Origin: Epiperipatus broadwayi
Taxonomy: Eukaryota; Onychophora; Udeonychophora; Euonychophora; Peripatidae
Assembly: GCA_028023455.1 (NCBI GenBank)
Contig: JAQFVV010006221.1
Span: forward strand, 1,306,001-1,370,000
DNA length: 64,000 nt
Reading direction: 5' to 3'
A model generated the notes under the pieces. It was not told where the DNA came from. It worked only from the letters and a program-made list of their open reading frames with translations, and searched no databases. Each line of letters begins with the position of its first letter. Position 1 is the stretch's first letter. This document shows, piece by piece, positions 12,540 to 24,212 of the stretch. Position numbers and translations under genes: made by a program.

Positions 12540-14590
12540 CTCTCAAGAATGCCCAAAATTTGTTATGTGAATAAACAATATCCAGGTAGAGATGTTGTGG
12601 ACTCTGGCAGCCAGATATCAGTAATGTTGGAGACAATATATGAACTTATGGAGAGACAATTTGTAGAGGTACAAACTCTACCAGTGAGAAGCACTCAAAT
12701 AACACATGGCAAATAACAATAAAACACAGTTGGGCTCGAAACAAGTTGGGGCACAAATCAAAATAAGGGATAAAATTATACACCACACATCATTGATTAT
12801 AAAGAGGAAAGGATTATTTGTGAAGAGGAAAAAGTGAAGTTTGGGTCACATATGAGAAACAATCAACAAAGAATATGTAACATAAAGCTTGGCAGAAAGA
12901 CCTTTAATAGAGGCATGGATTGATAAACTAGTAAATGAAGGTAGACTTTCCAGGCCTTGAAAGAAGTACTAGTAGAATACAAATGGACAAACTTGAAATT
13001 ATTAAAGGTTATGAGCACCAAATCAAGATTGTGGATGGGCAGGATCGGTATCACACCAATATAGGCTTGATGTAGAGAAACAATTAGCCCAAATGGAGGG
13101 GTGGGATATTATTACCAAGTGTTCATCATCATATAATAACCCATTAGTAGTTATAAAAAAGATGGGACAATAAGACTGGGCTTTGATGGTAGACAGTTGA
13201 ATAAGATCACATGGCCTAATCAAAATGTTTCACTATCAATTAATGAATTAGTAAATAGGTTCCAGGGCAAAAATATATTTTCCACTCTGGATCTGATTGC
13301 CAGCTATTGGCAGATCAAGTTACACCTGCCAACTGGAATACATGGCATTTTGATATAATGGTATGTCATACCAATTCAACAGAATGCCTTTTGGTCTAAA
13401 GAATAGTTGGGCAGGTCTATTAAAATGTTTTGATCAGGTGTTTTCCCTAGAAATAAAAGAGTTAATACACATGAACACTTACAGCACATCAAGAAGTTTC
13501 TGCAAGAATGCAAAATGAAGGGTATTTCAATTAACCCACAAAAAAGCTGTATATTAGCAGAGGAAGTGAAGTTTTTGGGACATTTATTAATGCAAATGGG
13601 ATCAGGCCACACACTGACAAAATCCAGGCAATCAGAGATTTCCCAGTAGTCCACACACCAAAACAAGTTAGGTCATTTTGGAGGCTGTGTAATTTTTACA
13701 AATTTTATGTGAACTTTGCAACTGACATGGAGCCTTTGCTGCAACTATTACATAAGGGGATATAATGGAAATGGACAGAAGAGCATTAAACTAACTTCAA
13801 GGTTATAAATAAAAATTTCTTAGCAGGTGATGTATGTTTTTCCTAACCTAAGAAATTGTTTATTGTACAGGTAGACAATAGTGAGTACAGTTTAGGTATG
13901 GCTTTTGTGAATGCTCAAAACAATGATGCCCTGGGTGTAATTTATTTTGTCAGAAGGCTATTGAGAGGTGCAGATATTAATTACTCTGACATGAAATAAG
14001 GAGGCCGTGACTGTGGTGTGGGCATTCTAGAAGTTCTGTTGGAAGCAATCATTAGGACAGATCATAAGAACTTGGAATTCCTAAATCACAGCTATGTAAC
14101 AAATAGTAGACTTAATCCATTGGAGTCTTTTTCTCCAAGAGTTTAATTATTCCATCTACTATTGTAAAGAAACCAAAAATGTGGTGGCTGGCACATTAAG
14201 CCAGAATATCAGTCCTGGGGTCCAAAATCACCTGCAAATGGATGATATCTGTTTAGAAAATATAGAATTGGAAGAGTATGCCATAGTGGAAAAATGATTG
14301 AGATACCTGGGAAAAGTACAGTAGCAAAAGCACCACATACAAAAAATAGTGACCAACCAGAAGTCAAAAAATGAAATGGAAAATGAAATGTTGAGAATTA
14401 GTATAAAAAAGGGTACTGATTGAAAGAGGGAATCCTATGGTACCTAACAGATCTACAAAGGGATCAGTGGAAGATGATTATACCAGTGAGTTTACAATAC
14501 AGACTTATTATGTACACCCACCATTTGTATAGACAATACAGAGTTAATAAAGTAGGATTATTGAGAACATGATTCTGCTGGCTGAAACCA
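12540..14590 (+). pseudogene. Ty3/gypsy pol relic (PR-RT-RNase H-integrase start)
   Basis: A decayed pol gene is readable across frames. Protease: VDSGSQISV near 12598-12625 (DSG active site). Reverse transcriptase: NNPLVVIKK, then DGTIRLGFDGRQLNK, then IFSTLDLIASYWQIKL at about 13270-13325. The thumb/connection follows, with INPQKSCILAEEVKFLGHLL at about 13530-13595. RNase H: SEYSLGMAFVNAQN near 13880-13925, and later RTDHKNLEFLNH. The integrase zinc-binding start, MYTHHLYRQYRVNK, is near 14510-14550. Many stops and frameshifts show it is dead. No LTRs were found. It lies upstream of the CNT gene on the same strand. Confidence 0.85.
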
Positions 14591-14933
14591 GTGAACTTTT
14601 TATACCAAGGCTTGTTGAGTCCTATAATTTCTAACTGTAAGGATATCTTTACAATCTAACCTTATCATTCACTACCAAATCCAGCTCATTTTTTATTTTA
14701 ATTAATAACCAATGAAACATATTTTTCCAATTATAAAATAAATAAACTCACACTTAAATATATATAGAGAGACAAAAAATGTATATATTTTTTCTTATAA
14801 TAAAAAAGGATCAAAACAAACTGTTTATTTTTTAGAAATAGGAAAATCCAAATCAAAAGAAAACATTAATTAACTATCATACTAATATGTGTATGTATTA
14901 CAATAAATGTAATAGCTGTATATACTTGGGTCT

Positions 14934-15761
14934 CATTTTATGCAGATTATGTTAATGCGATTTTGAAGTTATGTGATTTATGCTTCTTCTTAATATCTTT
15001 CATATTTTATTATATTTATTAGATATCAAGAAATTTAAATTATTAATAACTTATTTTGACTTGAAATACTTTTTTTTTTCAAAAATATAATGTTGTATTA
15101 GCATCTAATGTGAATATGGCCTGAAGCTGTATTTAGAATGTTAGCTTCTATGTAAATAACCTATTTATACTAATGAGTAAATAATAATAATAGATTTATA
15201 TGTATGTATGTATGTATAAAAATACATATTTTGTTAGATGTAACAGAAATAAATTTTTTTTTGTAGATTTTTAAAATAAATAATAACAAAGATTTTATTG
15301 ATTTTATAAACTGAAAATAATTTTTCTAATGATAACGTGTAATCTTTTTGTTCTGATTGTGATCTCATTTTTTAATATAGAAATAGAAAACCAATAACAC
15401 AGCACAAGACTGAAAATGGCACTAGTTGTATATCACATCACAAATCTGATTTTTTACCAGTTCACAAACGAATGCATATTGTCAAATAGCAATAATGATT
15501 AAAATATGTATGAAAAAATGTACAATTAAATACTGTAGTTAATAAAAAAAAGTTTGTCTTGTATTAATTTTTTTCAAATATTTGAAATTTTTTATTAGTC
15601 ATACTTTATTTTCTTATTTTTTTTAATGTGAATTTTAAAGTAATTTTTCCTCATTGGTTTACTTTTATACCAATTTCTGAAAATTACAGAACATTTTTGT
15701 GCAATTTCTTTTGTGTGCATTTTCTGAGGAACTTATCTACTGCATAAAATGAGACCCAGGT
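14934..15761. mobile_element. Non-autonomous DNA transposon with ~23-bp TIRs
   Basis: The left end (CTTGGGTCTCATTTTATGCAG) and the right end (CTGCATAAAATGAGACCCAGG) are inverted repeats, 828 bp apart. The interior is AT-rich and without ORFs. A TA dinucleotide near each end would suit a Tc1/mariner-type insertion, but the superfamily is not proven. Confidence 0.6.
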
Positions 15762-15929
15762 GTATTTGATTTCATTTTAAAAAGACATAGATTAAATAAC
15801 CATGGTAACAACCCAATGTCAAATCAGTCACAAGGTAACCAAATATGGAAGATAAAAAGTAAATAAACATAATTCTATTGTGTAATTTTTCTTTGCTTAT
15901 AATGAAGATAATATGCCTAACAATATATA

Positions 15930-16080
15930 TATATATATAGATTGAAGCCTGTCCCTTAAAGTATAAAGATTGGCTATCTTAATATAAGCTGAGCATTGAT
16001 TGTATAAATGTGGAGATGATAATCTGTACCAACTTATGAGTGCTGGTTTAGCATGAAATACATATATTAGTGATTATTAT
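15930..16080 (+). repeat. Hammerhead SINE-like repeat, decayed copy
   Basis: Contains the family's hammerhead region at about 16015-16075: the stem I 5' strand AATCTGTACCAA, then CTTATGA in place of the core CTGATGA, then TGCTGGTTTAGCA as stem II, then GAAATACATATA. The core mutation should abolish cleavage. The upstream part matches the spacer seen at 31310-31430. A (TA)n run at 15924-15940 precedes it. Confidence 0.6.
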
Positions 16081-16495
16081 ATATAGAGCTCACAAATAAG
16101 CTCTTAACAAGCTTTGCAGAATACTCCCAACCACAGACCGATTTCTGCTTCTTGTTTCCTCAGTGATATGCTAGGATATTCAAGCATTAGATTAAAAATA
16201 CCAGGACAAGTCCAGCACTTTATCTAATGGATAACTATTAAGTAGAAAATCTAAAAATTTCAGACATTTATATGTCTTCCAATCCAGCTATCTAACTTAA
16301 GTAGCTATATGAAACTGAACCAAGTTCAAATAACCCATATATTAATAACTTTAGCAATATAAAATCGCCAAAGTGTTAATAGTAAAAAATAAAATTACAA
16401 AGAAATCAAGTCATATGTCACATGACTTAATTTAACAAGCTTGTATTACAAATACTATATATAGAGTTTACAAATAAGCTCTTAACAAGCTTTGT
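16079..16495. repeat. Pair of direct repeats (ATATATAGAG...AAGCTTTG)
   Basis: About 45 bases at 16079-16124 recur at 16451-16495 with few changes (CAAATAAGCTCTTAACAAGC in both). The intervening 330 bases have no recognised gene. They could be ends of an unrecognised element. Confidence 0.5.
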
Positions 16496-17149
16496 GGAAC
16501 ATGTGTGTGATCAAGTGTGTCAGCAGTATGAGATAGTGTAGATAGTTGAGGGTTGTGTGAAAATCTGAATTCAAACCACGTATATATTACATATTGGAGT
16601 GCAGGTATGAAAAAGCCTGTACTGTAGAAAAAATTCATATATTAAAATATAATGATTGTAAATTGTACAATAATATATAGAGAGATGTCTATCATGATTA
16701 ATCAAAAAGGATTAAAATTGAAATATAGATGTGAAAGAACAATAAAATATTATTGATATTATTAAAGGAAAAGTGACTGAAACGACAATATGCTAAATAT
16801 GTTTTTAAAAAAGATAGCTGACAGAACATTTTTTAAAGTGAACCCCCTCCCCATTGTAATACTTAAAAAAAAAATTGTTCGATTGACAGAAGAGACAAAA
16901 AACTAGAATGATGTGGAAACAGAAATTATGAATTGAAAAATCCAATTTAAATTGAAAATACTTGCAGTAGAAAATAACAATAAATAATGGCAACACGTCC
17001 ATCCACATTCTTATGACTTGGATTCAAATCTAGACCAGGTAAAATAGTTTCATTCAAATTTCAGTCAGAAATAATTTTCTTTAAGATAATTGTTCCATAA
17101 CTAAATCAGATTATCAATCAATATTATCATCTACAATTATCAGTCCTCT

Positions 17150-17400
17150 GCAGAATGAAGTCTCTCCAAGTTCAATCCATCTTCTTTGATCTTTAGCTTC
17201 TCTTCTCCACATCACCCCTGCACACTTTCTTATTTCTGGATCTTTTACAATCTCTTGGAATCCAGTTCAAGATTTCAATTGACATCTATTATCAGCTCTT
17301 TTAGCAATATGTCCAGCCCAACTCTACTTCAGTCTTTTAATTTTTTCAATGAGATCAGTAACACCTGTTTGTTCTCTTGCCCATATATTGATTAATCAAA
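17150..17400 (-). pseudogene. RTE-type LINE RT C-terminal fragment
   Basis: On the minus strand the frames read IKRLKWSWAGHIAKRADNR, then a basic segment, then RREAKDQRRWIELGE. This matches the usual end of RTE-like and related LINE proteins (KLKW.WAGH..R..D.RW ... DR..W...G..). Frameshifts interrupt it and no catalytic RT core is left, so it is a 5'-truncated dead copy. Confidence 0.65.
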
Positions 17401-18031
17401 GGAAACAAAGGGTTTCCTTTCAGTTAATAGAAAACTCCTTTCTGCAGCCTGCCAATATTGATTAATAAATAGGCATCTAGCTATTTTTAATAAGAGTACA
17501 TATAGATTGAAGATTACTCAAACTTTGACCATCCATGACTTAGCAAACTTCAAAATCTGTTCTTCTCCACTGTTTTCTATGAGAGGCTATAATAGATGGC
17601 GTTGTTTTGTAGTTATCTATTGAAAAACTGTTATACTATGTTTTATTATATATATTAAATAATTTGAAAAAAAAATTATTGCCTCTGCATTAATTTTCAC
17701 AATAGACATTAAAATAAACAAAAAAGAATAGACTGCTTGTATATTTAAATTAGTTATACGCATATAGTTTAATTTTATATAACTTTACAAATAAGAAGTT
17801 ATTATCTCTTTCAAAACAAAATTATTAACCTACCTGCCTCTGAACCAATACTAAATTGCGATGCTGTTATTTTGACAATTTTATTTAAAAACCAGTATTA
17901 GTAACAATAAAACACTTATCTCTAAGCATGACTATTTCTGAAAGATATTTTTATTTTCTAGAAATAGCGAAGTAATTAGTATGTTGCTATTTTATTTATT
18001 TGATAATTTTGATTAAGTTAATAAATTTAAA
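17400..18031. other. Upstream region of CNT exon 1
   Basis: No coding sequence seen. A pyrimidine-rich TATTTTCTAG ending at 17961 could be a 3' splice site, in which case a 5'-UTR intron precedes the start exon. No clear core promoter is visible. Confidence 0.35.
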
Positions 18032-18214
18032 ATGGCAAATATTGTTCCAACTATGACGGAAGCAACAAATTCTCGTCTAGTAAAGTTTAATCTTAAACAT
18101 GATGACGAAGACTATGATGGTGGTGATATTTATTACACACCAAAACGCTCAAAAACAAGCCAAACGGATTATAATGATTCATCGTATGAACTTGAAAACG
18201 TTACTCAGAAATTG
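18032..18214 (+). CDS. SLC28-type nucleoside transporter, exon 1 (N-terminus)
   Basis: This exon encodes 61 residues from ATG 18032 (context AAAATGG) to a GTAAGT donor at 18215, ending in phase 0. The peptide is hydrophilic and acidic, with a DDEDYDGGD cluster, as expected for the cytosolic N-terminal tail of concentrative nucleoside transporters. It joins in frame to the exon at 44992, giving NVTQKL-EEHLKALPLPEPED. Alone it would not be recognisable. The call depends on exons 2 and 3. The start is chosen because it is the first Met of the open frame and the frame is carried through all three exons. Intron 1 is 26,777 bp. Confidence 0.7.
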
Positions 18215-18648
18215 GTAAGTCTCACATATATAGTATCTAAAAGCAGTTAACTTGCTTAACCATCTAGATTAAATGACAAAGTTCTATCACATGCAATTTT
18301 AAGTCGTTATTTAAATTAAAACTTGTATATAAATATAGAAATATATCTATGAAAATATACGCATACATGTAAAACTATCTGATAAGGTATAATTCGTAAT
18401 TGAAAATACTATGATCGAATACAATTAATTTTGAAGTGTACAGTCACATTTACATTTAAATATTAATGTATGTGCATATAAATATGTGCACATGGGTATG
18501 CATGGTTGTCAAAATTAAGGAAAGCATTCACAAAAGTGATGGTTTCAATTATTCCAGATCCCCAGCTTGGTCAGCGTTATTATCTGATTTTTTTAAAAAT
18601 TTCATTGTTATCAATTAGCATTTTAATAATTATCTAATGAAAGAGAAT

Positions 18649-19262
<614 letters not shown>

Positions 19263-19785
19263 CACAAACATTTCTTGTCTATTTGTTCAACTTCCTGCCA
19301 CTACCAACAAATTTGCAGTCACATTTAAACTCATTTTATACATGAATCAAATTTTTGCAGATCATTTTTAAATTAAAGCCAGAATATTTATTTATTTTTT
19401 AAAAAAGTGATGAATTCATTTATTAATGTTCACAGACAATCATATTTAGGATAGATAATGGTTCTAACTATGCCATTAGTTAAAAATAAGATCTAAAGCA
19501 CAAATGTAACTGGATTGGTGAACACAAAAGTTCTGTCTCGACTGTTAAATATTTCTTTTTCTCTTTGACTTTCTTTAAATAAAAACTAGAAAATATTTTG
19601 CTTATCAACGAATACTTTGTTCAGTTAATTTTTTTAAAATCAGTAAATCAGTTTTTAATAATAAAAGGTGTTCAATGAGAAAAATTAATTAAAAGTCATT
19701 ACAAGAATAAAATAAAATCAGGTAAATTAGATAAAAAATAAAATACTGCAAGTGGCAATATTAAAAGATATATTACAGTTTAATT
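19263..19785. other. AT-rich intronic sequence after the retrocopy
   Basis: Part of this may be the retrocopied 3' UTR (an ATTAAAG near 19374 resembles a poly(A) signal). Otherwise nothing is recognised. Confidence 0.35.
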
Positions 19786-19789
19786 AAAG

Positions 19790-19945
19790 GGATTTGAACC
19801 CAGACTTTTAAGCTTCCTTCAGCTATCCTCTCCATCTTATATAATCAATCTACATGGCCACACCCATGTGAATAAGATAAATGATTTCCGATGTATGTAT
19901 TTTTTGCTGAACCAACACTCATCAGTTGATTCAGATCATTATCTC
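19790..19945 (-). repeat. Hammerhead SINE-like repeat, reverse copy
   Basis: On the minus strand the order is hammerhead first (CTGATGA at 19919-19925, stem II GTGTTGGTTCAGC, GAAA decayed to AAAA-rich sequence), then the body, then a B-box-like GGGTTCAAATCCC end near 19793-19805. The catalytic GAAA is lost, so it is probably inactive. Confidence 0.6.
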
Positions 19946-20697
19946 TCACACGTATATATCATACAGTTTAACGATTCATTGCAAAATAAATATTGTTATA
20001 TAAAAATATATATAAGCCTAAAAATAAATAAATAGCTAAAAAAATAAATTCAGCTATAGAGAGCTTGAACGCTGTGTTAAGAAAAGTTTATAATAAATGC
20101 GTTTTAAACCAAGCTTAGCGCTTTCGAAGCCTATTTATAGCCTCTTATTCGTAGCACTGAAAGTTAAGTGGGAGGATGCGTTTATATATATGCAATTGGT
20201 TTATTCAAATGTATTCAAATTATATGGTCCATTTTTTCGAAAGGGGGAAGCAGGATTCCTTCTTATTTATAGAGTTGGGATTGTTGGCACTATATCCATG
20301 CGTCTTTAATCAAAAACAATGATATGGGGGGATGAGGTTTTAATAAATGTATCGCTATAATATTAGTGATTCATTTACGTTTTTTTTTAAAAAAAAAAAT
20401 ATTACTGTAATGATATTAATGTATGCTGATTGTTATAACAATGCCTATACTTGTAACTATTTAAAGCCTATATATATAATTGTAATAATGTTCAAGGCCA
20501 AATGGGTTAATAAGTAATCATTAAAAACCAGTCAACACTTAGACAATACCAATATCAATAACAATCAACAATTTCAAACTGTTGTCAAGACAACCTCCTT
20601 TTAACAATACTTATCAATAATTTCAATCTCTGTGGCCAAGTTGCAATCTTTAGTGTCTAAGATTTGAAATACAGGCATTCTTATACCTGAAACTTAA

Positions 20698-20880
20698 TTG
20701 TGAATATAGGGGATTACACCTCGGACTTTCAAACAACCTTCAACTATCCATACCATCTCATACTACTGATACACATGAGCACACACATGTAGAAAAAATA
20801 AATAATCACCAATATATGTATTTTGTGCCATACCAACACTCATCAGTTATCATCTCCCACACACACATATATAATCAGTG
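20698..20880 (-). repeat. Hammerhead SINE-like repeat, reverse copy in palindrome
   Basis: Minus-strand core CTGATGA at 20840-20846 with stem II GTGTTGG...GGCAC. GAAA has become AAAA. The downstream B-box-like end is near 20700-20712 and itself decayed. The sequence beyond it (to about 20665) is shared with 34375-34430, so the family consensus continues past the B box. Confidence 0.6.
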
Positions 20881-21004
20881 CTCAGTTTACAAATGTTTAC
20901 ACTTTCACAGACAGGTTATAATGTACTCCAACCTCCAACTTTTCAGCCATCCATACCATTAAAAATCTAATGATAGAATGCCCAAATCCCATACTGATGC
21001 CAAT

Positions 21005-21180
21005 ATTGAGCACTGATTTTATATGTGTATGGGAGATAATCTGGTCCAACTGATGTGTGCTGGTTCAGCATGAAATACATATATTGGTGATTATTTATCT
21101 TTTCTACATGTGTATAATCATGTATATCAGTAGTGTGAGATAGTGTGGATAGTTGAAGATTGCTTGAAAGTCTAATTTCT
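21005..21180 (+). repeat. Hammerhead SINE-like repeat, forward copy in palindrome
   Basis: Stem I strands ATAATCT...CCAA and TTGGTGATTAT pair. The core is CTGATGT (A9 mutated), stem II is GTGCTG-GTT-CAGCAT, and GAAA is intact. The distal stem I uses A-U where other copies use G-C (AUAAUC/GAUUAU versus AUGAUC/GAUCAU), a compensatory change. The core mutation probably inactivates this copy. Confidence 0.65.
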
Positions 21181-21756
21181 AATCTTTAGTGTCTATATAA
21201 GTATATAAGACCATTAATAAAGGTGGGATTCCATCTTTATTGTTAAAAGGAGGTTGCCTTGACAACAGTTTGAAATTGTTGATTGGTGTTGGAATTATCT
21301 AAGTATTGACTGGTTTTTAATGATATATATATATAAAGTTTATAAACTTTCATGGACAGTGAAGCTATAAATGTATCCATCTGCATTTCTTTACCATAAA
21401 AATCTATATTAAAATGGTACACGACTTTGTTTTAAGCCTGGGACTGGAATAAGCCTTGATTTTTCTGAAAAGTATGGGAATTAAGAGTGAATTTCAAACT
21501 CATAATTTTAATGAAATATATAATAATTTGACCATATACTTGAATAAACAACAGTAAGAGAATGCATCTCATTTTATAAGCCACTAAATATAATAAATAG
21601 AAGTCAAATAATTATAAATATTTTAATAAACACAGTGCTAAAATATATATATATATATGATCAATAGATGGCGTCTTTACCAAAACCGCCGAAACAAGTG
21701 TAAAATATTTTTACATAAATGCAAAAGGAGTCAGAATTAACTACCTCTTTCATTTT

Positions 21757-21816
21757 GCTCACCTCCAGATCAGCTGATTTCAAGCTGGTTTGCTTTCGTC
21801 AGTGGAAGGATAGAGC
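21757..21816 (-). ncRNA. Type I hammerhead ribozyme (array 1, copy 1)
   Basis: Minus-strand core CTGACGA (21796-21802) and GAAA (21778-21781). Stem II is AAGC/GCTT. The self-complementary stem III TCAGCTGA (21770-21777) is followed by the UC cleavage dinucleotide (21768-21769). Stem I is CTTCCA/TGGAGG plus distal GCTC/GAGC across an internal loop. All conserved core bases are present. Confidence 0.88.
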
Positions 21817-22175
21817 TATAGAAACTAGGTCTAAAGACTGACTCTCAAGCGTTTATGCAAAACGTTTATATCAGTTTGCAAGTGTGAATTTTTCAGACCG
21901 GTAAAGTCTTCAAACTCAGCCTAGCAAGCTAGATATCTATATGGGTCTGATCTCAGTTCAGTTTCACCACATAGTCAAAGTCTCTGCAATATATATCATT
22001 GCAAGAAAACTTTAAAGGTACATTTATGAAAAATAAAAACAAGTTAGTCACGTAACCTGCTATCACTTGTTATTTATGATCAATAGATGGCGTCTTTACC
22101 AAAACCGCCGAAACAAGTGTAAAATATTTTTACATAAACGCAAAAGGAGTCAGAATTAACTACCTCTTTCATTTT

Positions 22176-22235
22176 GCTCACCTCCAGATCAGCTGATTTC
22201 AAGCTGGTTTGCTTTCGTCAGTGGAAGGATAGAGC
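22176..22235 (-). ncRNA. Type I hammerhead ribozyme (array 1, copy 2)
   Basis: Identical in all ribozyme positions to the copy 419 bases upstream. Predicted minus-strand self-cleavage at both copies would release a 419-nt monomer RNA. Confidence 0.88.
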
Positions 22236-22606
22236 TATAGAAACTAGGTCTAAAGACTGACTCTCAAGCGTTTATGCAAAACGTTTATATCAGTTTGCAA
22301 GCGTGAATTTTTCAGACCGGTAAAGTCTTCAAACTCAGCCTAGCAAGCTAGATATCTATATGGGTCTGATCTCAGTTCAGTTTCACCACATAGTCAAAGT
22401 CTCTGCAATATATATCATTGCAAGAAAACTTTAAAGGTACATTTATGAAAAATAAAAACAAGTTAGTCATGTAACCTGCTATCACTTGTTATTTATGATC
22501 AATAGATGGCGTCTTTACCAAAACCGCCGAAAAATTCACGCTTGCAAACTGATATAAACGTTTTGCATAAACGCTTGAGAGTCAGTCTTTAGACCTAGTT
22601 TCTATA

Positions 22607-22666
22607 GCTCTATCCTTCCACTGACGAAAGCAAACCAGCTTGAAATCAGCTGATCTGGAGGTGAGC
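22607..22666 (+). ncRNA. Type I hammerhead ribozyme (array 1, inverted copy 1)
   Basis: Distal stem I GCTC (22607-22610)/GAGC (22663-22666). Proximal stem I CTTCCA (22615-22620)/TGGAGG (22656-22661). Core CTGACGA 22621-22627. Stem II AAGC/GCTT with a 6-nt loop (22628-22641). GAAA 22642-22645. Stem III TCAGCTGA 22646-22653. UC 22654-22655, with cleavage expected after 22655. This copy is in the sense orientation of the CNT gene. Confidence 0.9.
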
Positions 22667-23024
22667 AAAATGAAAGAGGTAGTTAATTCTGACTCCTTTT
22701 GCGTTTATGTAAAAATATTTTACACTTATTTCGGCGGTTTTGGTAAAGACGCCATCTATTGATCATAAATAACAAGTGATAGCAGGTTACGTGACTAACT
22801 TGTTTTTATTTTTCATAAATGTACCTTTAAAGTTTTCTTGCAATGATATATATTGCAGAGACTTTGACTATGTGGTGAAACTGAACTGAGATCAGACCCA
22901 TATAGATATCTAGCTTGCTAGGCTGAGTTTGAAGACTTTACCGGTCGAAAAATTCACGCTTGCAAACTGATATAAATGTTTTGCATAAACGCTTGAAAGT
23001 CAGTCTTTAGACCTAGTTTCTATA

Positions 23025-23084
23025 GCTCTATCCTTCCACTGACGAAAGCAAACCATCTTGAAATCAGCTGATCTGGAGGTGAGC
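23025..23084 (+). ncRNA. Type I hammerhead ribozyme (array 1, inverted copy 2)
   Basis: Core CTGACGA 23039-23045, GAAA 23060-23063, stem III TCAGCTGA 23064-23071, cleavage expected after 23073. One G-to-T change weakens stem II (AAGC/TCTT). It lies 418 bases from the previous cleavage site. Confidence 0.85.
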
Positions 23085-23239
23085 AAAATGAAAGAGGTAG
23101 TTAATTCTGACTCCTTTTGCGTTTATGTAAAAATATTTTACACTTGTTTCGGCGGTTTTGGTAAAGACGCCATCTATTGATCATAAATAACAAGTGATAG
23201 CAGGTTACGTGACTAACTTGTTTTTATTTTTCATATATA

Positions 23240-23680
23240 TATATATATATATATATAATTGAAAGAAAGCTGACCATCATTTCATAAGCTGTGAATCTAT
23301 ATATACATATGAAAAACATTTAAAAATATAAGCAAGAAAGTTTGCAGGTGGATATATAAAAATCATCATTATTGTTGATATTATTAAAAGTTTAAATCCT
23401 GGCATAATATAAATAGAACCATCAAAATAATGGATTTAAGTCCAGTTTGACACAATAAGGATGACAAAATAAAACATATATGTGAAGAATAACTATCCCC
23501 AACACAATAGGTTACTTAACAACACAAAAGACATTGTGCATGAAGAGCAAAGAAGCAACAATATTATACTGTATATAGAATAAAGTGTCTGTGAATCCCA
23601 TCAATCATTACCTTTTATCTATTAAATCTAAATTAAAATGAAGTATTACAAAAACCGGATTTTCAAAACATGAATTAGAA
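23240..23680. other. AT-rich intronic sequence
   Basis: Nothing recognised beyond the (AT)n that bounds retrozyme array 1. Confidence 0.4.
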
Positions 23681-23696
23681 TACAATCATACCTCCA

Positions 23697-23800
23697 CTTT
23701 CAATTTTTGGTAATATTGAAGTATTAATAAAAAAAACAAAGCAACAGAAAACATAAAATAAAAGAGGTAATATTTTTCTAGAGAGAGAGAGAGTAATAGA
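23697..23800. repeat. Interspersed repeat, also at 30528-30630
   Basis: About 100 bases (TTTTGGTAATATTGAA onward, ending in a GA-rich run) recur at 30528-30630 in the same orientation. They lie on either side of the LTR retrotransposon. The minus-strand translations of both copies are also alike (FYFMFS.ALFF), but this probably just follows from the DNA identity. Confidence 0.6.
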
Positions 23801-23935
23801 AACACAACCAGAAAGATGCACAGGTAGATATAAATTGATGCATAGATAGGTTGGTGAATAAATAAATATACAAATAGATAGATCAATAGATAAATAAATA
23901 AGATAAATAACTATTTTATTCCACAGTTGGATAAG

Positions 23936-24140
23936 AGAGATACAATTAGATAGATAAATAGTGGTAAAGTGACAAACAGATAGATAGAACCAGACAGAAA
24001 GACAAATAAACAGATAGATAAATAGATTGATGGATAGAACCAGATAGAAAGACAAACAAAAAGATAGTTAAATAGATGGATGGATAGAACCAGACAGAAA
24101 GACAAATAAACAGATAGATAAATAGATGGGTGGATAGATG
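23936..24140. repeat. 50-bp minisatellite derived from GATA-type repeats
   Basis: Three tandem 50-base units start with ATAGAACCAGA (at about 23984, 24034 and 24084), embedded in degenerate GATA/GATG repeats from about 23870. The ORFs across it are repeat artefacts. Confidence 0.8.
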
Positions 24141-24212
24141 ATAGACTATTGCCATTATAAAATATCTGATATCTTAAAAAGAAAGGAAAAATGATTTTTT
24201 TTTGTTTTATAT

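Larger units (their letters stand above)
20490..21345. repeat. Nested palindrome: R3 arms outside, hammerhead SINE arms inside
   Basis: Reverse copies lie on the left (R3 at about 20510-20605, hammerhead repeat at 20698-20880) and forward copies on the right (hammerhead repeat at 21005-21180, R3 at 21185-21330). The centre is near 20940. TA-rich runs flank both ends (20472-20482 and 21322-21334). A short forward R3 piece at 20615-20660 shows further rearrangement. All sense 3' ends point outward. Confidence 0.65.
21659..23234. mobile_element. Retrozyme array 1: 419-bp hammerhead repeat, tandem then inverted
   Basis: Two complete head-to-tail 419-bp units (21659-22077, 22078-22496) and a 34-base partial (22497-22530) have their hammerhead on the minus strand. 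After an inversion at 22530/22531, two units of 418-bp period (22531-22948, then 22949-23234 partial) have it on the plus strand. Copies are nearly identical, so the insertion is recent. The whole block sits between (AT)n runs (21644-21658 and 23233-23258). There is no ORF. The organisation matches animal retrozymes: small non-coding tandem repeats with type I hammerheads that give circular RNAs. Confidence 0.88.

Noticed and set aside
21659-23234. CRISPR-like or satellite array
   Set aside because: The unit length (~419 bp), the inversion in the middle and the ribozyme motif fit a retrozyme. There are no spacers or cas genes, and the genome is eukaryotic.
23675-24155. Several overlapping minus-strand ORFs with hydrophobic, Tyr/Leu/Ser-rich peptides
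   Set aside because: Produced by the GATA-type minisatellite. No start context or domain.
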